58,331 nucleotides of DNA, from positions 1-58,331 of the forward strand of contig NZ_JADLJL010000030.1 of the NCBI RefSeq assembly GCF_015680235.1, given 5' to 3'. Position 1 is the first letter of the stretch, and each line of letters starts with the position of its first letter. A program made the translations under genes and the position numbers. Of this stretch, positions 1-8,812 are shown in pieces. The DNA comes from Pseudomonas guariconensis. GTDB lineage: Bacteria > Pseudomonadota > Gammaproteobacteria > Pseudomonadales > Pseudomonadaceae. Below the pieces are notes generated by a model. The model did no database searches, was not told the DNA's origin, and saw only the letters and a program-made list of their open reading frames with translations.

Positions 1-60
1 AGCCGGCTCCCACCAGTAGCTCCGTTTTTTTGTGGGAGCCGGCTTGCCGGCGATGGGGCG
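1..60. repeat. REP pair (GCCGGCTCCCAC family)
   Basis: Two inverted REP arms face each other across a short T-rich spacer: the left arm reads agccggctcccac, and the right arm reads tgtgggagccggcttgccgg followed by cgatgggg. The left arm is cut by the window edge. The same family recurs at 13157-13226 and 18254-18332. Confidence 0.75.
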
Positions 61-87
61 CAAATGCCCACCGATCAAATTCCGGGC

Positions 88-113
88 AAAAAAAACCCTG
101 CCGGAGCAGGGCT
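88..113 (-). terminator. Rho-independent terminator of ppa
   Basis: On the minus strand a ccctgc/gcaggg stem with a four-base loop (stem at 96-101 and 106-111) is followed by eight T residues (88-95). It begins about 17 bases after the ppa stop codon and is a textbook intrinsic terminator. Confidence 0.85.
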
Positions 114-129
114 TTTCTTCAGTTCGGTA

Positions 130-657
130 TCAGCCTTTGTAGGCGGCAACCGACTTGGTGATCGCGGCGCGGGCGGCGTCGGCGCCTTCCCAGCCTTCGA
201 TCTTGACCCACTTGCCCTTCTCGAGATCCTTGTAGTTCTCGAAGAAGTGTTCGATCTGCTGGATCAGCAGGGCCGGCAGGTCGGTGTATTCCTTCACGTC
301 GACATACAGCTGCGACAGCTTGTCGTGAGGCACTGCGACGACCTTGGCATCGCCGCCGCCGTCGTCGGTCATGTTCAGGATGCCGACCGGACGGGCGCGG
401 ATGACCGAGCCTGGGGCGACCGGGTAAGGGGTCACGACCAGCACGTCCAGCGGGTCACCGTCGTCGGCCAGGGTGTTCGGGATGTAGCCGTAGTTGGCTG
501 GATAGAACATCGGGGTGGCCATGAAACGGTCGACGAACAGGGCGTCGCTGTCCTTGTCGATCTCGTATTTGATCGGCGCGTGGTTGGCCGGGATCTCGAT
601 GGCGACGTAGATGTCGTTCGGCAGGTCCTTGCCCGCCGGAATCTTGCTGTAGCTCAT
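130..657 (-). CDS. ppa: Inorganic pyrophosphatase
   Basis: Cytoplasmic soluble family I inorganic pyrophosphatase, which hydrolyses pyrophosphate to two phosphates and so pulls nucleotide, protein and lipid synthesis forward. At 175 residues it has the normal length for the bacterial hexameric enzyme. The metal-binding signature DDGDPLDVLV is at residues 65-74, preceded by the conserved NYGYIP stretch. It appears to be transcribed alone: a TATAAT-like -10 lies about 40 bases upstream and a strong terminator follows the stop. The start ATG was chosen because it gives the standard N-terminus MSYSKIPAGK. Confidence 0.97.
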   Translation of the reverse strand: MSYSKIPAGKDLPNDIYVAIEIPANHAPIKYEIDKDSDALFVDRFMATPMFYPANYGYIPNTLADDGDPLDVLVVTPYPVAPGSVIRARPVGILNMTDDGGGDAKVVAVPHDKLSQLYVDVKEYTDLPALLIQQIEHFFENYKDLEKGKWVKIEGWEGADAARAAITKSVAAYKG

Positions 658-695
658 TGGGCAGTGCCCCCGTGTTTGACCAAAAAGTGGCGGCG

Positions 696-701
696 ATTAT
701 A
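696..701 (-). promoter_or_regulatory. Probable -10 element of the ppa promoter
   Basis: The minus strand reads TATAAT here, about 40 bases upstream of the ppa start, in the gap between ppa and mtfA. I see no convincing -35 hexamer at the matching distance, so the call rests on the perfect -10 and its position. Confidence 0.4.
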
Positions 702-749
702 GGCACATTCCTACCGGGCATGCCACGCCCGGCCGGATGTGCGGGCCCG

Positions 750-1565
750 TCAGGCGTGGGTTTCGCGGTATAGCGGGTGCTCGGCCTGCAACTGCTCCAG
801 GCGCGCCAGCGGGTCTTGCCGGTAGAACAGCGAAAGTTGCCGGTACACCTGTGGATAAGCCTGCTGCAGCAGGTCGGGGGCGCTGAAGAAGTACTCGCTG
901 GTGACGGCGAAGAACTCCGCGGGGTTTTCCGCGGCGTAGGGGTCGATGGCCGTCTCGGTGTCGGGGTCGGCATCCAGTTGCCGGTTCATGTCATCGAAGG
1001 CCTGCTGCATGGCATCGGCCCAGGCTTGCACAGACATGCCGTTGTGCAGCGGCGGCAGGCCGTTGGCGTCGCCGTTGAGCATGTCGAGCTTGTGGGCCAG
1101 CTCATGGATCACCAGGTTGTAGGCCTCCCAGCCGCCGCTGGCCAGTACCCCGGGCCAGGCCAGGATCACCGGGCCCTGTTGCCAGGCCTCGCCGCTGTGC
1201 TCGGCGTCCCAGGTGTGCTCCACGCCGCTGGCGTCGCGATGGCGCTGGGGGCTGAGGAAGTCGTCGGGGTAGAGGATGATTTCGTGAAAGCCTTGGTACC
1301 AATCCAGGTCGCCCAGATGCAGCAGCGGCAGTTGGGCCTGGGCGGCGAGAAACAGGCGCTGTTCGTCGTCCAGCTCGACGCCGTCCAGGGCCGTCAGGTG
1401 CTTGTCGTGCAGGAACAGTACGCAGGCTTCGCGTAGCCTGCGGTCTTCTTCGTCACTGATGCCGTCGAGCAGCGGCAGGCGCTCGCGCACGGCCTGCCAC
1501 AGCTGTGGGTCGACCGGGTAGCGGGCCAGGGTGCGCCGGCGCCGCCAGGCGCGCAATGACCACAT
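750..1565 (-). CDS. mtfA: MtfA-type zinc-dependent peptidase (M90 family)
   Basis: Zinc metallopeptidase of the MtfA family; in E. coli MtfA binds the glucose repressor Mlc and has aminopeptidase activity. The HELAH zinc site is at residues 154-158 of 271, close to the family's usual length. A cluster of basic residues near the N-terminus (residues 5-11) precedes the catalytic domain. The gene starts six bases after the DedA gene stops, on the same strand, so the two are probably co-transcribed. Whether the Pseudomonas protein has an Mlc-like partner is unknown, since pseudomonads lack the E. coli glucose PTS circuit. Confidence 0.9.
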   Translation of the reverse strand: MWSLRAWRRRRTLARYPVDPQLWQAVRERLPLLDGISDEEDRRLREACVLFLHDKHLTALDGVELDDEQRLFLAAQAQLPLLHLGDLDWYQGFHEIILYPDDFLSPQRHRDASGVEHTWDAEHSGEAWQQGPVILAWPGVLASGGWEAYNLVIHELAHKLDMLNGDANGLPPLHNGMSVQAWADAMQQAFDDMNRQLDADPDTETAIDPYAAENPAEFFAVTSEYFFSAPDLLQQAYPQVYRQLSLFYRQDPLARLEQLQAEHPLYRETHA

Positions 1566-1571
1566 GGCCGT

Positions 1572-2219
1572 TCAGTGGGCCTTGGCCGTGCGGCCCAGGC
1601 GGCTGCGCAGCAGGCCGAGGATCATCGGCACCAGCGACAGGATGATGATCCCGACCACCATCAGCGACAGGTGCTGCTTGATGAACGGCACGTTGCCGAA
1701 GAAGTAGCCCAGGGTCACCAGACCACCCACCCACAACAGCGAGCCGGCCACGCTGAAGGCCAGGAAGCGCGGGTAGTGCATGTGCGCGATGCCGGCGACG
1801 AACGGTGCGAAGGTGCGCAGGATCGGCAGGAAGCGCGCCATGGTCACGGTCTTGCCGCCATGGCGTTCGTAGAAGTCGTGGGTGCGTTGCAGGTAGTCGC
1901 GGCGGAAGATCTTCGAGTTCGGGTTGCGGAACAGGCGCTCGCCGGTGGTGCGGCCGATGACGTAGTTGGTGCTGTCGCCGAGGATCGCGGCGGCCATCAA
2001 CAGGCCAGCCAGCAGGACCGGGTCCATGCCGCCGCCTGCGGCCACGGCGCCAGCGATGAACAGCAGCGAGTCGCCGGGCAGGAAGGGCATGACCACCAAG
2101 CCAGTCTCGCAGAAGATCACTGCGAAGAGGATCGCGTAGATCCAAGGGCCATAGTTGGTGACCAGCAGATCGAGGTAGGCATCGAGATGCAGGATAAGGT
2201 CCAGCGGGTTGAATTCCAT
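1572..2219 (-). CDS. DedA family (VTT domain) membrane protein
   Basis: Inner-membrane protein of the DedA/VTT superfamily, members of which act in lipid scrambling and in maintaining envelope integrity and proton motive force. Several hydrophobic segments alternate with the conserved cytoplasmic signature around FLPGDSLLF and the later FYERHGGKTVTMARFLPI and RTFAPFVAG motifs, which mark the re-entrant loop region. It has 215 residues from the ATG; a GTG three codons upstream is possible, but the ATG has the better spaced AGGTG ribosome binding site. It precedes mtfA with a six-base gap. Confidence 0.9.
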   Translation of the reverse strand: MEFNPLDLILHLDAYLDLLVTNYGPWIYAILFAVIFCETGLVVMPFLPGDSLLFIAGAVAAGGGMDPVLLAGLLMAAAILGDSTNYVIGRTTGERLFRNPNSKIFRRDYLQRTHDFYERHGGKTVTMARFLPILRTFAPFVAGIAHMHYPRFLAFSVAGSLLWVGGLVTLGYFFGNVPFIKQHLSLMVVGIIILSLVPMILGLLRSRLGRTAKAH

Positions 2220-2406
2220 GTACAACACCTGTGTTCTGACCCGCGACTACGGGCGCACGATGACGGACTGTGCCAAGGGCGTAGGTTTGATTACCTGCGG
2301 GTGGGTAAATTTTCACACATGACAGGAGGGGGCATTATACGGCGATGTCAGGAATGTGCCCGGGGAGTTTGTAGCGGCGGGTTTCGGCGTGGCACACCCT
2401 GTTCGT

Positions 2407-2541
2407 ATAGGAGCGGCCTTGCGCCGCGATCGGGCGCGAAGCGGCCGCAAAATCGGCAATCGCGGAGTACCTGGCAAAACGAGATGGCAGAATCTACGGC
2501 CGCTTCGCGCCCGATCGCGGCACAAGGCCGCTTCTACAGGC
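2407..2541. repeat. Large inverted REP pair (GCGGCCTTG family)
   Basis: Two arms of about 45 bases are near-perfect inverted copies (2407-2453 and 2497-2541), each containing the core ggagcggccttg/caaggccgct joined to cgcgatcgggcgcgaagcgg. About 43 bases separate them. The element begins just past the GNAT stop codon and fills most of the 2229-2544 gap in front of the DedA gene, where I see no gene. Confidence 0.8.
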
Positions 2542-2544
2542 GTG

Positions 2545-3003
2545 TCAGTCCTGGGTGATCGGCAGTATGTAGTTCTCGAACTCGGTGTCCTTGCGAAAGC
2601 CGATCGACTCGTAGGTCTTGCGCGCCACGTCGTTGTCGCTACTGGTGGAGACGCGCATGCGCACGGCATTGGTGGCCTTGGCCATCTTCTTGGCTTCGCG
2701 CATCAGGTGATCGGCCACCAGCATGCGCCGGGAGTCTTCGGCCACATAGATGTCGTTGAGGATCCACACGCGCTTGAGCGACAGCGATGAGAAGCTCGGG
2801 TAGAGCTGGCAGAAGCCAAGGATGCGGCTGTCATCGTCGTCCGGCAGGGCCAGGTAGATCACTGACTCATCGCGCTTGAGGCGTTTTTCCAAGAAGCTGC
2901 GCGAGCTGTCCGGGTAAGGCAGTTGCCCATAGAACTCGCGATATTTCACGAACAAGGGCGTCAGCAGGTCGAGGTGTTCCAGGGTTGCCTTGATGATGCG
3001 CAT
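2545..3003 (-). CDS. GNAT family N-acetyltransferase
   Basis: Small cytoplasmic acetyltransferase of 152 residues with the GNAT fold: an N-terminal MRIIKATLEHLDLLTPLF start, a central beta-sheet region (YLALPDDDDSRILGFCQLYP) and the acetyl-CoA binding stretch near DSRRMLVADHLMREAKKMAK, followed by the SSDNDVARKTYESIGFRK helix typical of motif B. The substrate cannot be told from sequence. A GAGGG ribosome binding site precedes the ATG. It lies 107 bases downstream of eutC on the same strand and could be read through from the ethanolamine operon, but no sequence link to ethanolamine use is visible. Confidence 0.85.
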   Translation of the reverse strand: MRIIKATLEHLDLLTPLFVKYREFYGQLPYPDSSRSFLEKRLKRDESVIYLALPDDDDSRILGFCQLYPSFSSLSLKRVWILNDIYVAEDSRRMLVADHLMREAKKMAKATNAVRMRVSTSSDNDVARKTYESIGFRKDTEFENYILPITQD

Positions 3004-3110
3004 GTGCGGCCCTCAGAGTCCATTTGGGGATACAGCGGATTGCCACGGCGTTGATTGCATGCTGCCCCAAAGCCTGCGTAAAGCGCAATCCGCCGGGTGT
3101 TACAGGTTTC

Positions 3111-3935
3111 TTACCCTTCCCCGAGCAGGAAATTGCCGCTTTTGCCGGGGGCGCCGTCGGTCTCGATGCTGTGCACCTCGGCTTCATCCTTGAGGTTCAC
3201 CCCGGAAAGCTGCCGACGGCAGGCCTCACGCATCAGGTACAGCAGGCGGTGGGCGGCCATGCCGTAGCTCAGGCCCTCCAGGCGCACGTTGGAGATGCAG
3301 TTGCGGTAGGCGTCGGTCAGGCCGACCTTGGGGCCGTAGGTGAAGTACAGGCCCAGGCTGTCGGGTGAGCTCAGGCCCGGGCGCTCGCCAATCAACATCA
3401 CGGTCATGCGTGCGCCGAGCAGTTCGCCCACCTCGTCACCCACCGCGACGCGGCCTTGTTCCACCAGTACCACCGGTGCGCTGGTCCAGCCGTCGGCGGC
3501 GGCCTGCTCCTCGAAACGGGCCAGGAAGGGCAGGGTATGGCGGTGCACGGCCAGGGCCGACAGGCCATCGGCGACCACGATCGCCACATCGATGCCGCCC
3601 GGGTTGGCCTGGGCATGCTCGCGCAGGCGCTGGGCCGATGCGTCGTTCAGGCGCCGGCCCAAGTCGGGGCGTTGCAGGTATTGGTTGCGATCGCTGGCGG
3701 CGCTGTGCAGCAGCAGGCTTTCGCGGCCACGGTCAGCCAGTTGCTGGCGCAGGCCGGCATGGTCGAACGGCAGATGCACGGCATCGCGGGCCTGGGCGTG
3801 GGCGAACTGGAAGTCCAGCTGGGCGCCGGTCGGCAGGCTGATGCCGGTGCGGCCCAGGGCGATGCGCGCCGGGGTCAGGTTGCGCAGGGCCAGCCAAGGG
3901 TTTTCAGGCGTGGTGGTAGGTCGGTCCATGGTCAT
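3111..3935 (-). CDS. eutC: Ethanolamine ammonia-lyase small (light) subunit
   Basis: Small subunit of the adenosylcobalamin-dependent ethanolamine ammonia-lyase, which converts ethanolamine to acetaldehyde and ammonia. The 274-residue product has the family stretches ALGRTGISLPTGAQLDFQFAHAQARDAV near the N-terminus, VADGLSALA in the middle, and IGERPGLSSPDSLGLYFTYGP toward the C-terminus, which line the cobalamin site with EutB. The frame stays open upstream inside eutB, but the start at 3935 (MTMDRP) falls two bases after the eutB stop and gives normal length. The tight spacing implies translational coupling with eutB. Confidence 0.96.
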   Translation of the reverse strand: MTMDRPTTTPENPWLALRNLTPARIALGRTGISLPTGAQLDFQFAHAQARDAVHLPFDHAGLRQQLADRGRESLLLHSAASDRNQYLQRPDLGRRLNDASAQRLREHAQANPGGIDVAIVVADGLSALAVHRHTLPFLARFEEQAAADGWTSAPVVLVEQGRVAVGDEVGELLGARMTVMLIGERPGLSSPDSLGLYFTYGPKVGLTDAYRNCISNVRLEGLSYGMAAHRLLYLMREACRRQLSGVNLKDEAEVHSIETDGAPGKSGNFLLGEG

Positions 3936-3937
3936 CC

Positions 3938-5332
3938 CTATGCAAGCTGCGCCAGGGCCTGGCGGAAGGCTGGCGGCAGATTGTCGCCGAAGCGTACCCG
4001 GCCATCGGCCTGGGTGAAGATGCCGGTGCGTTCGAGCCACGCCTCGAATTCCGGCCCGGGCTTGAGGCCCAGGGTCTGACGTGCATAGAGCGCGTCGTGG
4101 AACGAGGTGGTCTGGTAATTGAGCATGATGTCGTCCGAGCCCGGAATGCCCATGATGAAGTTGATCCCGGCCACGCCCAGCAAAGTCAGCAGGGTGTCCA
4201 TGTCGTCCTGGTCGGCCTCGGCATGGTTGGTGTAGCAGATGTCGCAGCCCATGGGCACGCCCAGCAGCTTGCCGCAGAAATGGTCCTCGAGGCCCGCGCG
4301 GATGATCTGCTTGCCGTTGTACAGGTACTCCGGGCCGATGAAACCGACCACGGTGTTGACCAGGAACGGGTTGAAATGCCGGGCCACGGCATAGGCGCGG
4401 GTTTCGCAAGTCTGTTGGTCGACGCCATGGTGGGCATTGGCCGACAGCGCACTGCCCTGGCCGGTCTCGAAGTACATGAGGTTCTGGCCGACGGTGCCGC
4501 GCTTGAGCGAGAGGCCTGCCTCGTAGCCTTCCTGGAGCACATTGAGATTGATGCCGAAGCCGGCGTTGGCCGCCTCGGTTCCGGCGATGGACTGGAACAC
4601 CAGGTCCAGCGGCACGCCGCGATTGATCGCTTCGATCGAGGTGGTGACGTGGGTGAGCACGCAGGCCTGGGTGGGGATCTGGTAGCGCTGGATGATGGCG
4701 TCGAGCATTTCCAGCAGGGCACAGATCGAGGCGATGCTATCGGTGGCCGGGTTGATGCCGATCATGGCGTCGCCATTGCCGTAGAGCAGGCCATCGAGAA
4801 TGCTGGCGGCGATGCCGGCCGGCTCGTCGGTGGGGTGGTTGGGCTGCAGGCGGGTCGACAGGCGTCCGCGCAGGCCCATGGTGCCACGGAACTGGGTGAC
4901 CACGCGGATCTTCTGTGCCGCCAGCACCAGGTCCTGGACGCGCATGATCTTCGACACCGCCGCGGCCATTTCCGGGGTCAGGCCCTTGGCCAGGGCGCGC
5001 AGGCTGTCCTCGTTGGCCTGTTCGCTCAGCAGCCAGTCGCGCAGCCCGCCGACGGTCAGGTGGCTGACCGGGGCGAATGCCTGGGCGTCGTGGGTATCGA
5101 TGATCAGCCGGGTGACTTCATCGCTTTCGTAGGGGATCAGCGCTTCGCTCAGGAAGTGCTTGAGCGGGATATCGGCCAGCGCCATCTGCGCGGCGACCCG
5201 CTCGCCGTCGTTGCTGGCCGCGACACCGGCCAGAAAGTCGCCCGAACGTGCCGGGCTGGCTTTGGCCATCACGTCCTTGAGGCTGTCGAAGCGGTAGACC
5301 TGGTTGCCCACCGTGTGTACGAAACTTGCCAT
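3938..5332 (-). CDS. eutB: Ethanolamine ammonia-lyase large (heavy) subunit
   Basis: Catalytic TIM-barrel subunit of ethanolamine ammonia-lyase, 464 residues, the normal length. Diagnostic segments are GDAMIGINPATDS, the GVPLDLVFQSIAGTEAANAGFG strip and the C-terminal GIPGSDDIMLNYQTTSFHD. With EutC and adenosylcobalamin it splits ethanolamine. A GGAG ribosome binding site lies about eight bases before the ATG. It is 48 bases behind the permease gene and two bases ahead of eutC, forming a permease-eutB-eutC operon. No carboxysome-like shell genes or reactivase EutA are nearby, so this is the simple, non-microcompartment route. Confidence 0.97.
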   Translation of the reverse strand: MASFVHTVGNQVYRFDSLKDVMAKASPARSGDFLAGVAASNDGERVAAQMALADIPLKHFLSEALIPYESDEVTRLIIDTHDAQAFAPVSHLTVGGLRDWLLSEQANEDSLRALAKGLTPEMAAAVSKIMRVQDLVLAAQKIRVVTQFRGTMGLRGRLSTRLQPNHPTDEPAGIAASILDGLLYGNGDAMIGINPATDSIASICALLEMLDAIIQRYQIPTQACVLTHVTTSIEAINRGVPLDLVFQSIAGTEAANAGFGINLNVLQEGYEAGLSLKRGTVGQNLMYFETGQGSALSANAHHGVDQQTCETRAYAVARHFNPFLVNTVVGFIGPEYLYNGKQIIRAGLEDHFCGKLLGVPMGCDICYTNHAEADQDDMDTLLTLLGVAGINFIMGIPGSDDIMLNYQTTSFHDALYARQTLGLKPGPEFEAWLERTGIFTQADGRVRFGDNLPPAFRQALAQLA

Positions 5333-5380
5333 ACAGAATCTCCAGAGCGCCGCGGGTCTGCCCGCGGCGTAAGTCGGCGA

Positions 5381-6838
5381 TCAGTGCAGGGCCTCTTCGG
5401 CCTTCTGGATCGCGGCGAATTCCTCTTCCGGCGTCCCCGCCACCAGGTGATGACGGCTGTAGAAAGCAAAGTAGGCAATTAATACCCCATAGATCACCGC
5501 AGCGCCAATCACCACGCGGGGGTCGACCAGGAAGCCTGCGACCACGGCCACGCAAGCCAGCACCAGGGCCAGGCCCGAGGTGAAGATGCCGCCCGGCGTA
5601 CGGTAGGGGCGTTCCATCTTGGGGCGACGGATGCGCAGGGTGATATGCGCGGCCATCATCAGCACGTAGGAGAGGGTCGCACCGAACACGGCGACCAGGA
5701 TCAGCAGGTCGCCCTGGCCGGTCAGCGACAGGGCGAAGCCAATGATTCCAGGGATCACCAGGGCCAGCACGGGAGCCTTGCTCTTGTTGGTTTCCGAGAG
5801 CTTGCGCGGCAGGTAGCCGGCACGGGACAGCGCGAAGATCTGCCGTGAATAGGCGTAGATGATCGAGAAGAAGCTGGCGATCAGGCCGGCCAGGCCCACC
5901 AGGTTGACGAAGCTGCCCATCCAGGTGGAACCGCCGTAGGCCTTGGCCAGTGCCTCGACCAGCGGATTGCCCGAGGCCTTGAGAGCTTCGGAGCCCGCGC
6001 CGCCAGGGCCGACCACCAGGATCAGCAGGGCGAAGGCCACCAGTACCAGCATGGCGCCGATCAGGCCGCGCGGCAGGTCGCGGCGTGGGTTCTTGGTTTC
6101 CTCGGCGGCCAGGGGCACACCTTCGACGGCCAGGAAGAACCAGATGGCGTAGGGAATCGCCGCCCAGATACCGACATAGCCGAACGGCAGGAAGCTGCTG
6201 GCGCCGGCGGCATCGGTCTGGGCGATGTCGAACAGGTTGGCTGCATCGAAATGGGGCACCATGGCCACCAGGAACACTGCCAGGGCGATCGCGGCGATGG
6301 CGGTGATGATGAACATAAGCTTGAGGGCTTCACCGACGCCGAAGATGTGGATGCCGATGAATACGATATAGAAGGCCAAGTAGATCATCCAGCCGCCGAT
6401 GCCGAACAACGATTGGCAATAGGCGCCGATGAAGGTGGCAATGGCTGCGGGTGCGATGGCGTACTCGATGAGGATCGCCGTGCCAGTGAGGAATCCGCCC
6501 CAGGGCCCGAAGGCACTACGGGCGAAGCCGTAGCCACCGCCGGCGGTCGGGATCATCGACGACAGTTCGGCCAACGAGAAGCACATGCACAGGTACATGG
6601 TGGCCATCAGCAAGGTGGCCAGGAACATGCCGCCCCAGCCGCCTTGGGCTAGGCCGAAGTTCCAGCCGGCGTAGTCGCCGGAGATGACGTAGGCCACGCC
6701 CAGGCCCACCAGCAGGACCCAGCCGGCGGCGCCTTTCTTCAGTTGTCGGTGTTGGAAATAGTCCGCGTCGACTTTTTCGAAGTCAACGGAGGAGCTCGCC
6801 GGCGCGCTGCCGGAATGATCGCTTGGCATGGTGTTCAC
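5381..6838 (-). CDS. eat: Ethanolamine permease (APC superfamily)
   Basis: Amino acid/polyamine/organocation transporter of 485 residues with about twelve hydrophobic segments; it resembles the ethanolamine permeases found with eutBC in pseudomonads. Family features include LGVAYVISGDYAGWNFGLAQGG at the first membrane segment, SLAELSSMIPTAGG at the second, and FFLAVEGVPLAAEETKNPRRDLP in the middle. It is the first gene of the eut operon and has a sigma-54-type promoter about 50 bases upstream. The AAGGTG ribosome binding site sits eight bases before the ATG. Substrate assignment rests on family resemblance plus linkage to eutBC. Confidence 0.92.
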   Translation of the reverse strand: MNTMPSDHSGSAPASSSVDFEKVDADYFQHRQLKKGAAGWVLLVGLGVAYVISGDYAGWNFGLAQGGWGGMFLATLLMATMYLCMCFSLAELSSMIPTAGGGYGFARSAFGPWGGFLTGTAILIEYAIAPAAIATFIGAYCQSLFGIGGWMIYLAFYIVFIGIHIFGVGEALKLMFIITAIAAIALAVFLVAMVPHFDAANLFDIAQTDAAGASSFLPFGYVGIWAAIPYAIWFFLAVEGVPLAAEETKNPRRDLPRGLIGAMLVLVAFALLILVVGPGGAGSEALKASGNPLVEALAKAYGGSTWMGSFVNLVGLAGLIASFFSIIYAYSRQIFALSRAGYLPRKLSETNKSKAPVLALVIPGIIGFALSLTGQGDLLILVAVFGATLSYVLMMAAHITLRIRRPKMERPYRTPGGIFTSGLALVLACVAVVAGFLVDPRVVIGAAVIYGVLIAYFAFYSRHHLVAGTPEEEFAAIQKAEEALH

Positions 6839-6886
6839 CTTTTTTCTTCTTGATGACCGGCAGGGGCGGTCTGTGGTGATCGGTTT

Positions 6887-6902
6887 TGCATGAAATGGGC
6901 CA
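6887..6902 (-). promoter_or_regulatory. Sigma-54 promoter of the permease-eutBC operon
   Basis: The minus strand reads TGGCCCATTTCATGCA, matching the -24/-12 consensus TGGCACG-N4-TTGCW with the invariant GG and GC at the required spacing. Transcription would begin near 6876, about 40 bases before the permease ATG. The neighbouring sigma-54 activator gene supports the assignment. Confidence 0.65.
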
Positions 6903-6908
6903 GATGGG

Positions 6909-7020
6909 TTGGAGCCGCTGCGCGGCTCTTTCGCGGCACAAGGCCGCTCCTACAGGGATCGTGCTGCCCCTTGTAGGAGCGGCCTTGTGCCGCGAAAGGG
7001 CTGCAAAGCAGCCCCAATGG
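6909..7020. repeat. Inverted REP pair (GCGGCCTTGTGCCGCG family)
   Basis: The left arm contains ctttcgcggcacaaggccgc then tcctaca; the right arm contains tgtaggagcggccttgtgcc then gcgaaagg. The arms are inverted around a 15-20 base spacer. The pair fills the gap between the dehydrogenase stop and the sigma-54 promoter of the permease operon, exactly where upstream activator sites would be expected. Confidence 0.8.
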
Positions 7021-7025
7021 CCCGT

Positions 7026-8546
<1,521 letters not shown>

Positions 8547-8593
8547 GGTGTGTCTCCTGGCTATTGTGTTTGTTGCGGAGTTCAAAAGCGTAG

Positions 8594-8609
8594 AGCAAAG
8601 GTCGGGCCA
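8594..8609 (-). promoter_or_regulatory. Sigma-54 promoter of the aldehyde dehydrogenase gene
   Basis: The minus strand reads TGGCCCGACCTTTGCT, differing from the consensus TGGCACG-N4-TTGCW at one position. The predicted start near 8584 gives a leader of about 38 bases to the ATG at 8546. The divergent gene encodes a sigma-54-dependent activator. Confidence 0.8.
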
Positions 8610-8670
8610 GTGCCGTCGCACCCTTGAAAATCAAGGGGTTGGCCGGTGCTCGATGGCTGGCGCAGTGGTT

Positions 8671-8708
8671 TGTGTGACAACTGTGGCACGCCCTGTGTGA
8701 CAGTTTGT
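8671..8708. promoter_or_regulatory. Candidate upstream activator site for the AcoR-like regulator
   Basis: This stretch holds two direct copies of tgtgtgaca 23 bases apart, and an imperfect dyad aactgt...acagtt (8679-8684 and 8700-8705). It lies about 90-120 bases upstream of the predicted dehydrogenase start, the normal range for an enhancer-binding protein. Binding is inferred, not shown. Confidence 0.4.
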
Positions 8709-8812
8709 ACCGCTGTTGGCGCAACCCATGACTCGCCGGTCAGTGCGCCATTGCAATGCATCGATGGGTGGAGGATGCTGGCGGGACGCTCTATCTGCGG
8801 AGAACAAGAACG

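Noticed and set aside
3111..4409. A 432-codon form of eutC
   Set aside because: The upstream part runs antisense in frame through eutB; the start at 3935, two bases after the eutB stop, gives the normal EutC length.
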